Position numbers and translations under genes: made by a program. The notes under the pieces are model-generated. The model was not told where the DNA came from and did no database searches. It saw nothing but the letters and a program-made list of their open reading frames with translations. Below are positions 1-10,905 of a stretch of DNA of 37,463 bases, in pieces. Source of the DNA: Funneliformis mosseae (lineage: Eukaryota > Glomeromycota > Glomeromycetes > Glomerales > Glomeraceae). Location: contig CAJVPP010000286.1 of the NCBI GenBank assembly GCA_910592005.1, positions 1-37,463 on the forward strand, in the 5' to 3' direction. How positions within the stretch are numbered: the stretch's first letter is position 1; each line of letters begins with the position of its first letter.

Positions 1-82
1 ATTCTAATTCAATTATAGAATTTGCTTCTTTTAAAATTTCTTTTGTATTTCCTTTTTTAGATATTTCATCAAATGATACCAT

Positions 83-533
83 ATTGCATCATATATCATA
101 TGATTATTTTTAATTTGTATTTTAATTAATAATTTGTATTTTAACTTGATAAGTTGTTTTAAATAATTCAAATTATTTCCAAAATAAATGTTACAGATTT
201 ATACTTTAACTTTCAAGTTCATCTGCTTAATTTTTTTTAGTAGAGTAATATGTCACTCAATTTATTTTTTTTTAAAAAGAGTGGTTAGTTGCTCAATTTC
301 TTCAAATTTTATATACTTTGCTAAATCTGTTAGCAGTCTAAAATCAATTCTGTTTCTAAATTTCTCTCAATTGCTTCAAAATTCATACATCTTACTATTT
401 CATCAGTGGTTCATTATATATGAAATTATCTCTGTTTCACAATTCTCTTAACTTAAACTTTTATACATCTCGCTAAATCTGTTAGTGGTCCATTATGTAT
501 AAAATCAATAGTATCCTAGTAGAAATCACCACT
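83..533. other. AT-rich sequence, no gene seen
   Basis: This stretch is AT-rich without a convincing reading frame. An open frame on the plus strand from 188 to 451 has leucine-, phenylalanine- and serine-rich composition expected from T-rich DNA, with no recognisable motif. The words CTAAATCTGTTAG and TCATTATATATGAAAT recur loosely around 320-500, hinting at an old, blurred tandem duplication. Confidence 0.5.
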
Positions 534-1008
534 TGTTAACATTACTCTTTCCATTGAATAAATTAACTATAATTTTGAAATCAGGGAGACAATAGCTATG
601 ACTTAAATCTAATCAACTTGATATGCTATTTATTAAAGAGTTTATTTAGTTAACAAGAATAAAATTATAAGTTTATGTTTGCAAAATGTTAAGAGTATTT
701 ATTATTATTATTAAATATTTATTGAATACAATGTTTTGATCTATTGGAATCTGTCCTTTTTCTAAGGCATTTTCATGTTTTTATATAGGAAAATTACAAT
801 TAAAGAAAATTTATAATAAATATGATACTACTGACAATAATAACAGAGCTAACAAATAGGCTAATTATGTTAAATATGATATAAATAATAATAATTATAT
901 AAATAATAAAAATATAATAAATAGAATATGTGTCTTATTTGGCAGATATAGCATAATTAGCAGATATATCATATTTGACAGGTTTATCAATTTTTGCCAG
1001 TTTTAACG
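534..1008 (+). repeat. Solo LTR-like repeat R1, copy 1
   Basis: This is one of three copies of a 475-490 bp interspersed repeat; the others are at 18766-19256 and, inverted and split, at 31643-32928. It begins TGTTAACATTACTC, matching the other two 5' ends, and ends in CCAGTTTTAACG. An internal TATATAGG box near 783 is also present in copy 2, as expected for an LTR promoter. Frames are broken in this copy, so the long frames seen in copies 2 and 3 are probably not a conserved gene. No clear target duplication flanks this copy. No retrotransposon interior is attached, so I call it a solo LTR by inference. Confidence 0.6.
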
Positions 1009-2000
1009 TTAATAATATTTTTAAAGAAATCCAATCAATCTAAGGAAAAGAAAATTCACTTACTAATAATTTTCAAGATTGAAAAAAGGCCAATCCTAAA
1101 AAAAAGAAGGAAAAAAACATTAGTAACATTTTCAAAGAAGCTAAGAAGAAATTAATTCATTTACTGGATGGTTTTCTTGATCTAAATAAGACTTAATTTT
1201 TAAAAAAAAATAATAAATTTAAAATTAAAAATAAAAAAAAATTAATAAAATAAAATATAATAATAAAATAAAAAAGTAATAACTGGTTTTAATTAACCTG
1301 AAAAAAGAACTAATGATATCACAAATTGTATTTAACATGATTGAAAGTATTATTAAAAGTGAAAAAAGAATAATAGTAAATAGACATAATAAGATTTACC
1401 TTATATTAGAGCTGCTCATAGTTTTATTAGAATATTAACAATTCCTAAAAGAAAAAAAGTAGAATTTGAAAAATAATATTAAAAAATTATTAAATAAAAT
1501 AATTAAAAATAATAATTAAAAAAAGTAAAAATTATAATAAAAAGAAAATTTAAAAATTTAAAAAAAAAATATTTTAAAGAGTGGGTGGAAAAATAAAAAT
1601 AAAATAAAATAAAAAAGTAGGGGCAGTGAAATTAAAAATTAAAAAAAATATTAACTGAAAGAAAAAAAAATAAAAATAAATTAATTGATAAATTAATCAA
1701 TTTAAGATAAACCAGTTTATTTATCTTTAAAAAGTAAGACTTACTTATATAATATTAAATTAATCTATTTTTATTAATAATTAATTAGTTCTTAACTGAT
1801 TAATATTAAATTCTTGGATTTAGTGGCTTAAAATGTTTAAATTAATATCTGAATATTAGTAGTCTTTTTCTTAGCTTATTAAATTATATTAGTTATTATT
1901 AGTAATTTCTTTTTTTCTTTAGTATGGGTTAGTCTTAAAGAATTAAATTGGTTAGTTAAGGTTGATTAAATAATTATTAATTAATTTATATCTTTTTTAG
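1009..2000. other. A-rich simple sequence, no gene seen
   Basis: From about 1196 to 1690 the plus strand is almost pure A/T with long A runs (AAAATAATAAATTTAAAA style), a low-complexity block. Short G-containing islands such as GAGTGGGTGG near 1579 interrupt it. From 1690 to 2000 there is ordinary AT-rich DNA with TAATTAATTA motifs. I see no coding sequence. Confidence 0.6.
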
Positions 2001-2335
2001 ATAACTAATTATTTTTTTTAGAATTTTAAGCTGTTGCGATATCAATTTGTAAAGGCATTTAAAGATTGATTAATTATTTTTTTTCTAGAATTTCAGATTG
2101 CTATAATATTAATTCAGTAAGGATATTTAGAGATTACTAATTAGCTTTTTTTTAGAATTTTAGACTGTCGTGATATCAGTTTGGTAAAGACGTTTAAAGA
2201 TTACTAATTATTTTTTTCTAAAATTTCAGGCTGCTATAATATCAGTTTGGTAAAGGCATTTAGAGATTACTAATTTTTTTTTCTAGAATTTTAGACTGCT
2301 GTGATATTAGTTCAGTAAAAGCGTTTATAAATTAT
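2001..2335 (+). repeat. Tandem array, about 67 bp x 5
   Basis: Five successive units share the order: T-run, then AGAATTTTAGACTGCT, then GATATCAGTTTGGTAAAG, then GCATTTAGAGATTACTAATT. Units differ by scattered substitutions, mostly C/T and A/G, and by length of the T-run. The period of about 67 bp is not a multiple of three, so it is not a coding repeat. No flanking inverted ends were recognised. Confidence 0.8.
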
Positions 2336-2879
2336 TATATTATAATAGTAAAATCAATTTTTTCAAAAAAATTTTATTTAAAGACTTTTAATTCATAATT
2401 TATTTGAATATAATTCAAAGTATAGGAATAATCTTTATATAGTTTTAGGGCTAAATTATTTCTCTTATACAAGCTCTTTTATAAAATAGATACAATTTTC
2501 AATAAGATAAAGCTGAATTTTGTATTTATTTATTTTTTCTTTTCTTAATACAATTTATAGTGAAATAAAACTGTAAATTTGTATTTTTTTTTAAAAAAAA
2601 TCCAACATTATGACTACCTAATTAATTGGAATTAAAAAAAATAAATCTTCTTTAACTTTTACAAAAGCAAGTATATTTCCAAATCATTTATACCTTTTAA
2701 CAGATCCTTTACTTAATAAATGAATGAAAATAATATTATCATGTAATAATAATAATTTAAGTAAGCATTTTACTTTAATTTTTGTTTCTACTTCTGCTTC
2801 TATATTCACTTTTACCTCTACCTATACCTCTAAATCTCAAATTCTGCTTTTATCTCTTCACCTATTTCTACTTCAACAT
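2336..2879. other. AT-rich lead into the dioxygenase relic
   Basis: No gene is evident. A short frame from 2724 to 2912 has a serine/threonine-rich pyrimidine section (2775-2880, repeated TCTACTTC/ACCTCTA triplets). It could be a decayed low-complexity N-terminal part of the pseudogene that follows, but stops at 2742-2753 (four TAA codons in a row) prevent a clear link. Confidence 0.4.
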
Positions 2880-4970
2880 CTATTATTACAGATAAAAATG
2901 ATCAAAAAATAATAAAAAAATATAAACAAAAAATTAAAAAATTGGATATTAGTTTTGTAATTTCTTTAAATATTGAAAATAATATAAAAGGATTATAAAA
3001 TTTAATTTCAAAATATAATGATAATATTAAAAAATATCCTATTGCTAATTTTTTTAAGATAAATAATTACACAAAAAATTGTTTTATTTATCAATTTAAA
3101 AATAATGAATTATATATGTTAAGTTTAATATCAAAACTTTTTTGATAAAAAAGTTTTTTTTCAGATAAAAGAAATCAAATATTTGAAAAGCTTAATATTA
3201 AACTTAATTATATTACAAATAATTTTAAAAATATAATTAAAGATTCATTTTCTAATGATGAAAATTCACATCATACATATACAATATATAAAGATTGTAT
3301 AATAATAAGAGGACATAATAATTATATGTTACCTACTATTAAAAAAAATGTTATCATGCAGCTAAATTTATATATAATTATATGTTAAATCATTTTTTTA
3401 ATTTTAAACAAATAAAAAAAAATAGTAATGATCTATATAATTATTTTAAAAATAATATAGAATTTGATATGATGATAGATGTTAAAATAAACCATTTTTG
3501 AGAAGTATTAAAATTTGAAAAAATATTTAAACTTTATCTTCATTTAAACAATATAATATTTTCATTAATTATAGATTTAGAATATTTAATTTAAAATTTA
3601 ATTAAAATTAATTTTTCTGAATTGTATAATAATTTTAATATAGATTTTTCAGATATTAACATTAAAACTAATTTATCATTTTTAAACTTTTATCATAAAT
3701 TTAAATTTACTGAAAGAAAATAATAAATTAAATTTAATAAGATAAGGCGCTACTAATTCTCATAAAGATAACAATGATTGTAAATATGCATTTTATGTAA
3801 TAGTTATTTTTGGGGATTTTGAAGGTAAAGATTTAGTTTTGAGTGAAATAGGTATTGTAGTAGAAGTTAAATATATATCACCTAGCAAAAATAACTAACA
3901 ATAATTTTACGATTAAATACCTCATTTTTAAATAAGTATATTTCGATAATTTACATATTAATTTTATATAATTTTATATTATTAGATATGTAAAAACTTA
4001 TAGTTTAATATTATAATATTATTTTTATTCAATTTTATAATTCAACTATTTTTACTTAGTAGCTAAAAAAATTCAAAATTTTTTCATTTTACTATTACTA
4101 ATAGTAAATTCTATCGTATTCAATAAGAATTAATTATAGATATATACTATCTTATACAGATTTATAGCTTGATATTAAGCCTAAAACCTTAATTATATTG
4201 AAATTTAATAAAATTTAATAAAAATTGAACTTTACTTAGAAGTGACTATTAATATTTTAATTTTATATATAAATCTAATTTATTTAATAAATATTGATTA
4301 TAAATATAAATTATTTACAATAATTTGTAACTCATATCATAATCTAGATATTTTCTTATATAATATTTTATAGTTATTATTAAAAATTAGAACTTTACTT
4401 AGACACAACTTTTATATTACTAGTTTCAAAATTCATATAACAATTATCAATCAATTATAATGATCATATCTCAATTTAGTATTTAACTGCATTATGATGA
4501 TTTTTGTAAGTATTTATTCAATAAATCTAAAAATTTAGTATATAATATATATTTTATTATACTAAATAAGTTTACTTAGTTACTAAAACTTGATTAACAC
4601 TAAAAAATCAAAGTTTAATTATAAGCGAAAAATTTGATAAAAATTATAAAGTTTACAAACAAATTTTGTAATATAAAATTCAATAAAGTCCAAATTTTAT
4701 AAGATTTTCAAAAAAAAATACAATTCATCATATTGTATAAGATTACTTATAATACAAAAGTCAATTTAATTAATAAAAATAATTTTTCTTATGATGTTAA
4801 TGTATGTATTATTATTTTAATTTTAGAAAATTCAGTTATTTTTGCTAGGTGAGTGTAATTATATCATTTTATTAAGATCTACTCTTTTAGAGCATTTTAA
4901 TTTAAATGTTCTAAAAAATAGATTTTTAATAGTTTATTATTTAAGAAAATTATTTTATAACGAAATTTAA
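2880..4970 (+). pseudogene. TET/JBP-like 2OG-Fe(II) dioxygenase relic, split by an inserted element
   Basis: TET/JBP enzymes use Fe(II) and 2-oxoglutarate to oxidise modified pyrimidines in DNA, and fungi carry expanded, transposon-linked sets. In the readable frame, residues SHKDNND at 3758-3778 give the HxD iron-binding pair (His 3761, Asp 3767). About 45 bases later GDFEGKDLVLSEIG fits the family's GDF-GG-L-LPELG strand. The frame is cut at 3877 by a TIR-bounded insert and resumes after 4852 with IILLRSTLLEHFNLN, which supplies the conserved Arg (4875) and second iron His (4893), then IVYYLRKLFYNE and a stop at 4970. The upstream 2880-3725 part is an unassigned N-terminal region of about 280 codons with several stops (for example near 2996, 3144, 3499). 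It is dead. Substrate is unknown; the family call rests on motif order read by eye. Confidence 0.65.
3878..4852. mobile_element. 975-bp element with perfect 19-bp terminal inverted repeats
   Basis: The left end TCACCTAGCAAAAATAACT (3878-3896) is exactly the reverse complement of 4834-4852. The element interrupts the TET/JBP-like reading frame, whose halves match the family on either side, so this is a true insertion. The interior is AT-rich with no coding sequence, making it non-autonomous. I could not identify a target-site duplication, so the superfamily stays open. The CACC start could suit a CACTA-like element, but that is weak. A near-identical single end lies at 15461-15474. Confidence 0.8.
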
Positions 4971-5069
4971 AATTAATATTTAATTAATAAAATAAATTTG
5001 AATTTTCAACTATTTAATTATTATAATATATATAATATATAATTTTTATAGTTTTAAAATGTTAATTTA

Positions 5070-5266
5070 TTAATAATACTATTTTAAGTCAACTTAAGTC
5101 AAGTCAAGTTTAAGTCAAATTTAAATCAAATTGAGTTAAATATTTAACTCAACTCAAATTTGATTTGACTTGCAAATCATTGATCAAAAAAATATAAACT
5201 TGACTTGAATTAAACTTGACTCAGCTTATCTTATTTATGAGTTAACTTGACTCATTTAGAATTCTA
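5070..5266 (-). mobile_element. Stray end of the AAGTCAA hAT-like family
   Basis: On the minus strand this segment begins TAGAATTCTAAATGAGTCAA at 5266 and runs into a block packed with AAGTCAA and its complement TTGACTT. It aligns along its whole length to 21519-21715, the left end of the large element at 21519-24213, including the shared exit into AATAGTATTATT. A matching opposite end was not found nearby, so this is a truncated copy or isolated subterminal block. Confidence 0.65.
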
Positions 5267-7446
5267 TTCATAAGATTTATTATATTTTATATTAAAAGAT
5301 CATTATATTATATAATTATTTTTATTAACTAATTATTCTTTTAATAATATTATAAATAATCAAATCTTATAAAAAATTAATTTAAAATTTTATGATATAT
5401 TTTCAAATTATATTTCTTTATAAAATTAAAAAGTAATAATAAAATATTATATTATAACCAAAATAATTACAATTATAATTATTAATAATAAAATATATAA
5501 TTACATTAATTTTGTATTATATTATATTAACTATAATTAAATTTGCTTATCTAAACTTTTTTTAGATTTAGCAAAATATTTAAACCTTTTAGTTTCATTA
5601 ATTTTTACTAAAATTTTAATATAGATTTACATTTTATAAACTTTAATATAGTTTTATTTTTTCTTAAATTTAACAAATTTTTAATAAGTTTTAATATAAT
5701 TTTGCTAAATTATATCTTTATACCTTTTACTATTTAGATAATTTATAAAATTTTTTAAGTATTATTAAACACAACTCAAAAAAATAAATTTATATCAAAG
5801 CATATTTTAAAATAATTAATAAATTTAAAGTAAATAAAGTTATAAATTATATAAAATTAATATTAAACTTATTTACTATTATATTATTAAAATATATTTA
5901 TATATATTAAATATAAAATGCATTATTTTTATAATTATCTTATATATAAAGATATATAAATATATTATAATAAAAGAAAATTACTATAAAAAAATTTTTT
6001 TTACTTTATAAGCTAAATATTATTTTTTATTCAAAAAATTTTTTTGATAGTTTTTTCTTTTTTACTATAAAAGTGTCTATATGTAAAATATTATTTATTA
6101 ATAAAATTTTAAATTAATATATATTATTAGTTAAATTTTTTAAAATAAGCTATTTTTTAAGTAATTATATAATAATAATTAATAATTATATATTATTTTT
6201 TATATAATGTATATTTTTATAAAATAATATTTTTTTATTAGAATATAAACAAATTTGGAAATTTTAGGATCAAAAAAAATTATGTAATGTTTAAAAGACT
6301 AGTTAGCATATCAGAATTTAATATAAAATTTAAGCTTAAAATTAAACTAAGCTATTTTTATATTCTGATATCTAAATTGATATAAAATTAGATATCAAGA
6401 ATTATATTATTTCTTATAGCCTTTTTAGCCTGAATTTAATTTCTTCTATCATATCAAAAAATTTATGTTATGTTACTTGCTACTAGAAGTAAATAAAAAT
6501 ATTAAAAACTGAAATGATAAAATATTTAAAATTATAACTTTTGTAAGTTTAAAATGTATATTATTATTTTATGATATTCTAGAATTTATTATAAAGCTAA
6601 TTCATTAACAAAATCAAAGGATTATAAGTTTAATTTCTAGGATTCCAAAATGTTAAATCTCTCTTCTACAAGATAAATTTAACTAATATTAGGAATTAAA
6701 TCAAAAGGCCATTACACATATATTTATATATTATAATCAGATGTCAATTTTGATGATCACAAATTTGCAAATGTGTGACAAAGTACAAAATGTTAAAATA
6801 TTAAACATATTAAATATGTTTACATGTTTAATTTAATTAATATGTTTTATATATTAAATATATTTAATATACCTAATACATAGCTAACATAATTAATATA
6901 GTTAATATATTTAATATATCAAAATATATAATAGAATAAGTATAAATATAAGTTTTTTGTAAGTTAGAAAAGACAGATTGATATTTATATAGAAATCTTC
7001 TTTTGTAAAAAATAATGTAATACTTCTTTTTGATTTTATATATTTCTTATATCAATTTTATTCTCTTATATTTATTTTTTCCTAATTATACTATTATTTT
7101 TTCTTATTTCAATAAAGTATTTCTTATTTTCTTATTGTAAAATTCTTTGTGATTACTGTAATAATTTTACTTTATGATTAAAGTTACTAACATTTAATAA
7201 ATTTAATAAAATTTAATAGAACTAGTAGTGAAATAATTAGAATTAATATTAAAATAATTAGTTTTATATGTAAATTATAAAAGAATCAATCTTTTAATAT
7301 TATGTTTAACTATTATAAATTGAAAAGTTTACATGTTAATATTTGGTAATGATAACAGGACTTTCTCCTTCTATTTATATATTATTTTATAACTAAAACC
7401 ACTAGCTGATATATCCTTATAAATATATTTTATTTATTTTATGATC
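5267..7446. other. AT-rich sequence, nothing assigned
   Basis: About 2.2 kb of A/T-dominated DNA without a readable gene. Around 6295-6405 two stretches with ATATCAGAAT and ATTCTGATAT form an imperfect inverted pair. Around 6795-6920 there is a simple TTAATATATT-type repeat. The word TTATTAATAA is frequent. No transposon ends with target duplications were found. Confidence 0.5.
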
Positions 7447-7454
7447 TCTTAAAG

Positions 7455-8331
7455 TAGAACTCTACATAAGCTAAGCTATTTGCAAGCTAAATAAGCTAGC
7501 TCGTTTAGGCTTAGCTTGAGCTACTATAAAATAAACTATGAGTTAGATAAGCCAACTTATACTATGACTTGGCTCATATCACAACTCAGCTTATTAGCTT
7601 GTATTTTCTTCTTTAAATAAAATAAATACCAAAACAGATTTTTTTTTAAAAAAATAGCTTTAGTAATATTTCCTTTAAAAAAATAGTTCTAGTAATATTT
7701 TCTTTTAAGAAAAATATTCCTAGTGATGTTTTCTTTGAAGAAAAATGCATCTGGTAGCATTTTCTTAAAAGAAATCACTTGGGAAGTGAAATCCTTTAAG
7801 AAAATTATTCTGAAAGTAAAATCCTTCAAGAAAATTGCTTCAAAGTAAAAACCTTTATGGGATTCACTTTAGAAATAATTTTCTTGAAGAAAATCATTCT
7901 GGAAACATTTTTCTTAAAGAGAATCATTTCAGAAATATTTCTTTCAAAGAGAACCATTTCAGAAATATTCCTTTTAAAGAAAATTGTTCTGAAAATATTT
8001 CTTTTGAAGGGAATCATTCTGAAAATATTCTCAAAAGGAATCACTTTAGAAGCATTTCTCTCAAAAAAAATCATTCCAGAACATTTCTCTCAAAAAAAAT
8101 CATTCTGGAAATATTCCTCTTAAAGAAATTGTTCTAAAAAATACTTCTCTTAATGAGAAATATTTTTCTCGACAGTTTTCATTTTTAAATATAAATATAA
8201 ATTGAATGAGCTGATTTGCAAGACAGATTAGCTTAGCTTAGTTTATTAATTAATCTTTATGAGCTGAGTTAAAAAGTGACTTGGCTCAAGCTGGTAGCAA
8301 TCCAAGCTAAGCTGGCTTATACAGAACTTTA
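7455..8331. mobile_element. hAT-like non-autonomous element, AGCTAAGC family, copy 1
   Basis: Left end TAGAACTCTACATAAGC at 7455 pairs with the reverse complement of the right end, TAAAGTTCTGTATAAGC, finishing at 8331; mismatches are all transitions. The 8-bp flanks TCTTAAAG (7447-7454) and TTTTAAAG (8332-8339) agree at 7 of 8, the size of duplication made by hAT transposases. Inside each end is a block of AGCTAAGC/GCTTAGCT words in both orientations (7465-7600 and 8205-8320), resembling the subterminal transposase-binding motifs of hAT elements. The middle is a 30-bp tandem array. No transposase is present. Confidence 0.82.
7620..8170. repeat. 30-bp minisatellite inside the hAT-like element
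   Basis: Units follow the pattern TTCTTAAAGAAAATCATTC then TGGAAATATTT, with about 10 clear copies between 7860 and 8160 and more degenerate ones before. Because 30 is a multiple of three, frames stay open on both strands here (for example 7835-8137 plus and 7826-8074 minus). These frames encode only the repeat and should not be read as genes. Confidence 0.85.
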
Positions 8332-8339
8332 TTTTAAAG

Positions 8340-8980
8340 TATCAATAAATTTATTACCAACTATATATTAAGATTAACTGAAATATTAGAAATGTATTTT
8401 CAAAAGATTCTTTCTGTCTTACTTGTAATTTTAATACTGATTTTTCTAAATTTTTAGAAGCATTTCAACTTTTTTTTGATTAGGCTGTTGATAAAATCAA
8501 AATATAATAATATACAGATAAAGTATATATATTTAAATAAGCTATTATTATACTAATCTTGATCTTTAAAAAGTATATTTTTAACAAGCACTTTATTCTC
8601 TTAATTATAATAAATTACTTTCTATTATCTTAGACTAAGTTGTTAGATTGTGTGTTAAAAATTTAAAGAAGAATTATTATCAAAAAACTGTAAAAATGAT
8701 AAACTCAAAAATTATTATTAAGTTAACTCTAATGCTAAAAACCTTTTTACTAAAGAAGAAAAAAGTAGTCCAAAAAACTTTTATGATGCTTTAAACTTCA
8801 TTAATTTTAATTCAAATTCTGAACTTAAGTTTGATATTTGAAGTAGCAGTATTTCTTGATTGAAAATAATAGTATTATCTAGGATTATACAAATCTTGTT
8901 ATAGATAATATAATAATTATATAATTACTACATCACATAGTACAAAACAGAAAATATTTTTAAAGTTAATATAATACTAG
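8340..8980. other. Older sequence between two hAT-like elements
   Basis: AT-rich DNA that predates the flanking insertions. On the plus strand near 8735-8840 a short stretch reads like decayed coding sequence (NAKNLFTKEEKSSPKNFYDA), but it is too short and broken to assign to a family. Confidence 0.4.
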
Positions 8981-10007
8981 TAGAGTTTTGCAATAACGAT
9001 AAGCTAAACTGCTTATAAGCCAAATGAGCTAGCTCATCTAAGCTTAACTTGAGCTACTATAAAATGAGTCACAAGCTAGATAAGCTAACTTATGCTGTAG
9101 TTTAGCTTATACTGCAGCTTAGCTCATTGACTTGCATTTTCTTCTTTGAAGTAAATAAATTCAAAGGAGGTTTTTCTTTGAAAAAAAGATGCTCTGATAG
9201 CATTTACTTAAAGAAAAATAGCTACAGTAACATTTTCTTTAAAGAAAAATGAATCCAATGATATTTACTTTGAAGAAAAACAAACCCAGTAGCATTTTCT
9301 TAAAGAAAAATACACACAGGGTTGAATTTCTTTAAAAAAATTTGTTTTCAAAGTGATTTTTATAAAAGGATTTCGATTCTGATGTGATTTTTTAAAGGAA
9401 AAGCCACAGAAATAATTCTCTTTAAGAAAATCCCTCTGAAAGTGAAATCCTTCAAAAAAAACATTTCAAAAATAAAACTCTTAAAGAAAATCATTCTGAA
9501 AATGAAATTCTTCAAGAAAATCATTCTGAAAATGAAATTCTTCAAGAAAATCATTCAGAGAATAAAATCCTTTAAGGAAATTATTTCAGAAATGAAATCC
9601 TTCAAAGAAATTATTCTGAAAATGAAATCCTTCAAAAAATCATTTCAGAAATGAAATCCTTTAAGAAAATCATTTTTGAAATGAAATCCTTGAAGAAAAT
9701 CATTCTGGAAATAAAATTCTTAAAGGAAATCATTCTGAAAATAAAATCTTTTAAGGAAATCATTCTGGAAATAAAATCCTTCAATGAAATGTTCTGAAAA
9801 TGAATTTCTTTAAGAAAATCACTCCAGAAACATTTTTCTTAAAGAGAATAATTCTGGAAATATTTTCATATTAGCTGACTTGTAAGCTGGCTTGGTTTAG
9901 CTTGGCTTATTGATTGATTTCTCAAACTGAACTGAGCTGAGCTGAAAAAAAGTAGCTCAGTTTGAGCTAGTAGTAAACCAAACTAAGCTGATTTATATAG
10001 AGCTTTA
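8981..10007. mobile_element. hAT-like non-autonomous element, AGCTAAGC family, copy 2
   Basis: Left end TAGAGTTTTGCAATAACG at 8981; the right end read inward is TAAAGCTCTATATAAATC, ending at 10007. The first nine bases differ only by transitions. Flanks AATACTAG (8973-8980) and AATACTAA (10008-10015) form an 8-bp target duplication with one transition. The subterminal AGCTAAGC/GCTTAGCT blocks (8999-9130 and 9880-9995) and a central 30-bp minisatellite match copy 1 at 7455-8331, so the two are members of one family that differ in array length. No transposase is present. Confidence 0.82.
9170..9870. repeat. 30-bp minisatellite, second copy of the family
   Basis: Units of the form AAAATCATTCTGAAAATGAA then ATCCTTCAAG repeat from about 9420 to 9850, more than a dozen copies, with looser units from 9170. 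The array is homologous to the one at 7620-8170. Open frames such as 9442-9654 plus and 9360-9554 minus are products of the 30-bp period. Confidence 0.85.
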
Positions 10008-10095
10008 AATACTAAACTTTACAATATAAGACTTAAAAGCAGCTATAGATTTAATAGTGCAGAACTTGAAAACTAAAGTTCTTACTTTAAGAATA

Positions 10096-10209
10096 TAGTT
10101 AACTCTTGATATAGCGAATTGGTCAATCAAATCTCTTAAAATCTTTACTATAGTCTTATAGTAAAGTTGAGGTTTAAGACATAGAGTTCGTTATAACAAG
10201 AGTTGACTG
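10096..10209. mobile_element. pogo-like MITE, 114 bp
   Basis: Left end TAGTTAACTCTTGATATAGC and right end, read inward, CAGTCAACTCTTGTTATAAC match at 16 of 20, and the element sits between TA dinucleotides at 10094-10095 and 10210-10211. TIRs of the CAGTCAACTC type with a TA target are typical of pogo/Tigger-group Tc1-mariner MITEs. The centre contains a short hairpin (TTTACTATAGTCTTATAGTAAA region, about 10142-10163). Confidence 0.72.
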
Positions 10210-10215
10210 TACTAG

Positions 10216-10905
10216 ATAAATATATCAATCTTATACTATTTTTAACTTTGAGAACAAAATAATGATGATTTTAAATTATCAGATATAAAAGATAAAAATA
10301 AACAAAAGACAAATAATATTATATAAATGAAAACTAGTGATAGAAAAAGTCAAAGTAAAAATCATTATAAATAAGTATTAATTCTCTTATTATAATGGAT
10401 TTTTCTTATTTAATTCAGATTATAGCGATAATTTTTTAAAAATAGAAATAAAATTAATCCTATAACTGAAAATATTAATAATATTGATTTACTAGATAAA
10501 TATTAATTCTTCTAGATTACAGGATGTATTATAATTAGTAGAATTCTCTAGATCAAGAGAGACTAGATTCATAGATATTCTTATATTTAAAGGAGATAAT
10601 TAAGATTCTAATAATTAGTTAGAATAATACAATCATACTTATAAAGCAAATAGTATTTCTAACAAAAAATGATTAATGTTTATATTATCTTTTAAGAAAG
10701 GATTAGCTCTTATTGGTTTAATAAAATAAAATTTAAAAAGATCTATACTATTAGAATAATGATAGTGATCAATAATATAAATATTGATCCTTTATTTACT
10801 ATTTCTTTAAATATTATTGTATAACTAATAGATGAACATAATGGAGATCTGTATTTTAATAATGCAAATGAAGGTTTAAACAATCTGTAAAGAATATACT
10901 ATAAA
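10216..10905. other. Older AT-rich sequence, no gene assigned
   Basis: Between the pogo-like MITE and the next hAT-like element. Short frames with Asp/Asn/Ile-rich content occur on the plus strand but are broken and match no family I recognise. The sequence appears to be older DNA into which the flanking elements jumped. Confidence 0.4.

Noticed and set aside
1..82. Minus-strand frame from 82 to the left edge reading MVSFDEISKKGNTKEILKEA
   Set aside because: It reads like protein and may be the N-terminus of a gene beyond the window, but 27 codons with no recognised family are too little to call.
188..451. Open frame of 87 codons
   Set aside because: Composition follows T-rich DNA; no motif and no homologous copy in the window.
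3878..4852. Helitron interpretation because of the TC start and CTAG near the end
   Set aside because: Perfect inverted repeats at both ends argue for a cut-and-paste TIR element; Helitrons lack them.
7826..8137. Overlapping open frames on both strands
   Set aside because: They are products of the 30-bp minisatellite, whose period keeps frames open.
9360..9654. Open frames on both strands, Lys/Ile/Phe-rich
   Set aside because: Same cause: the 30-bp minisatellite of the second hAT-like element.
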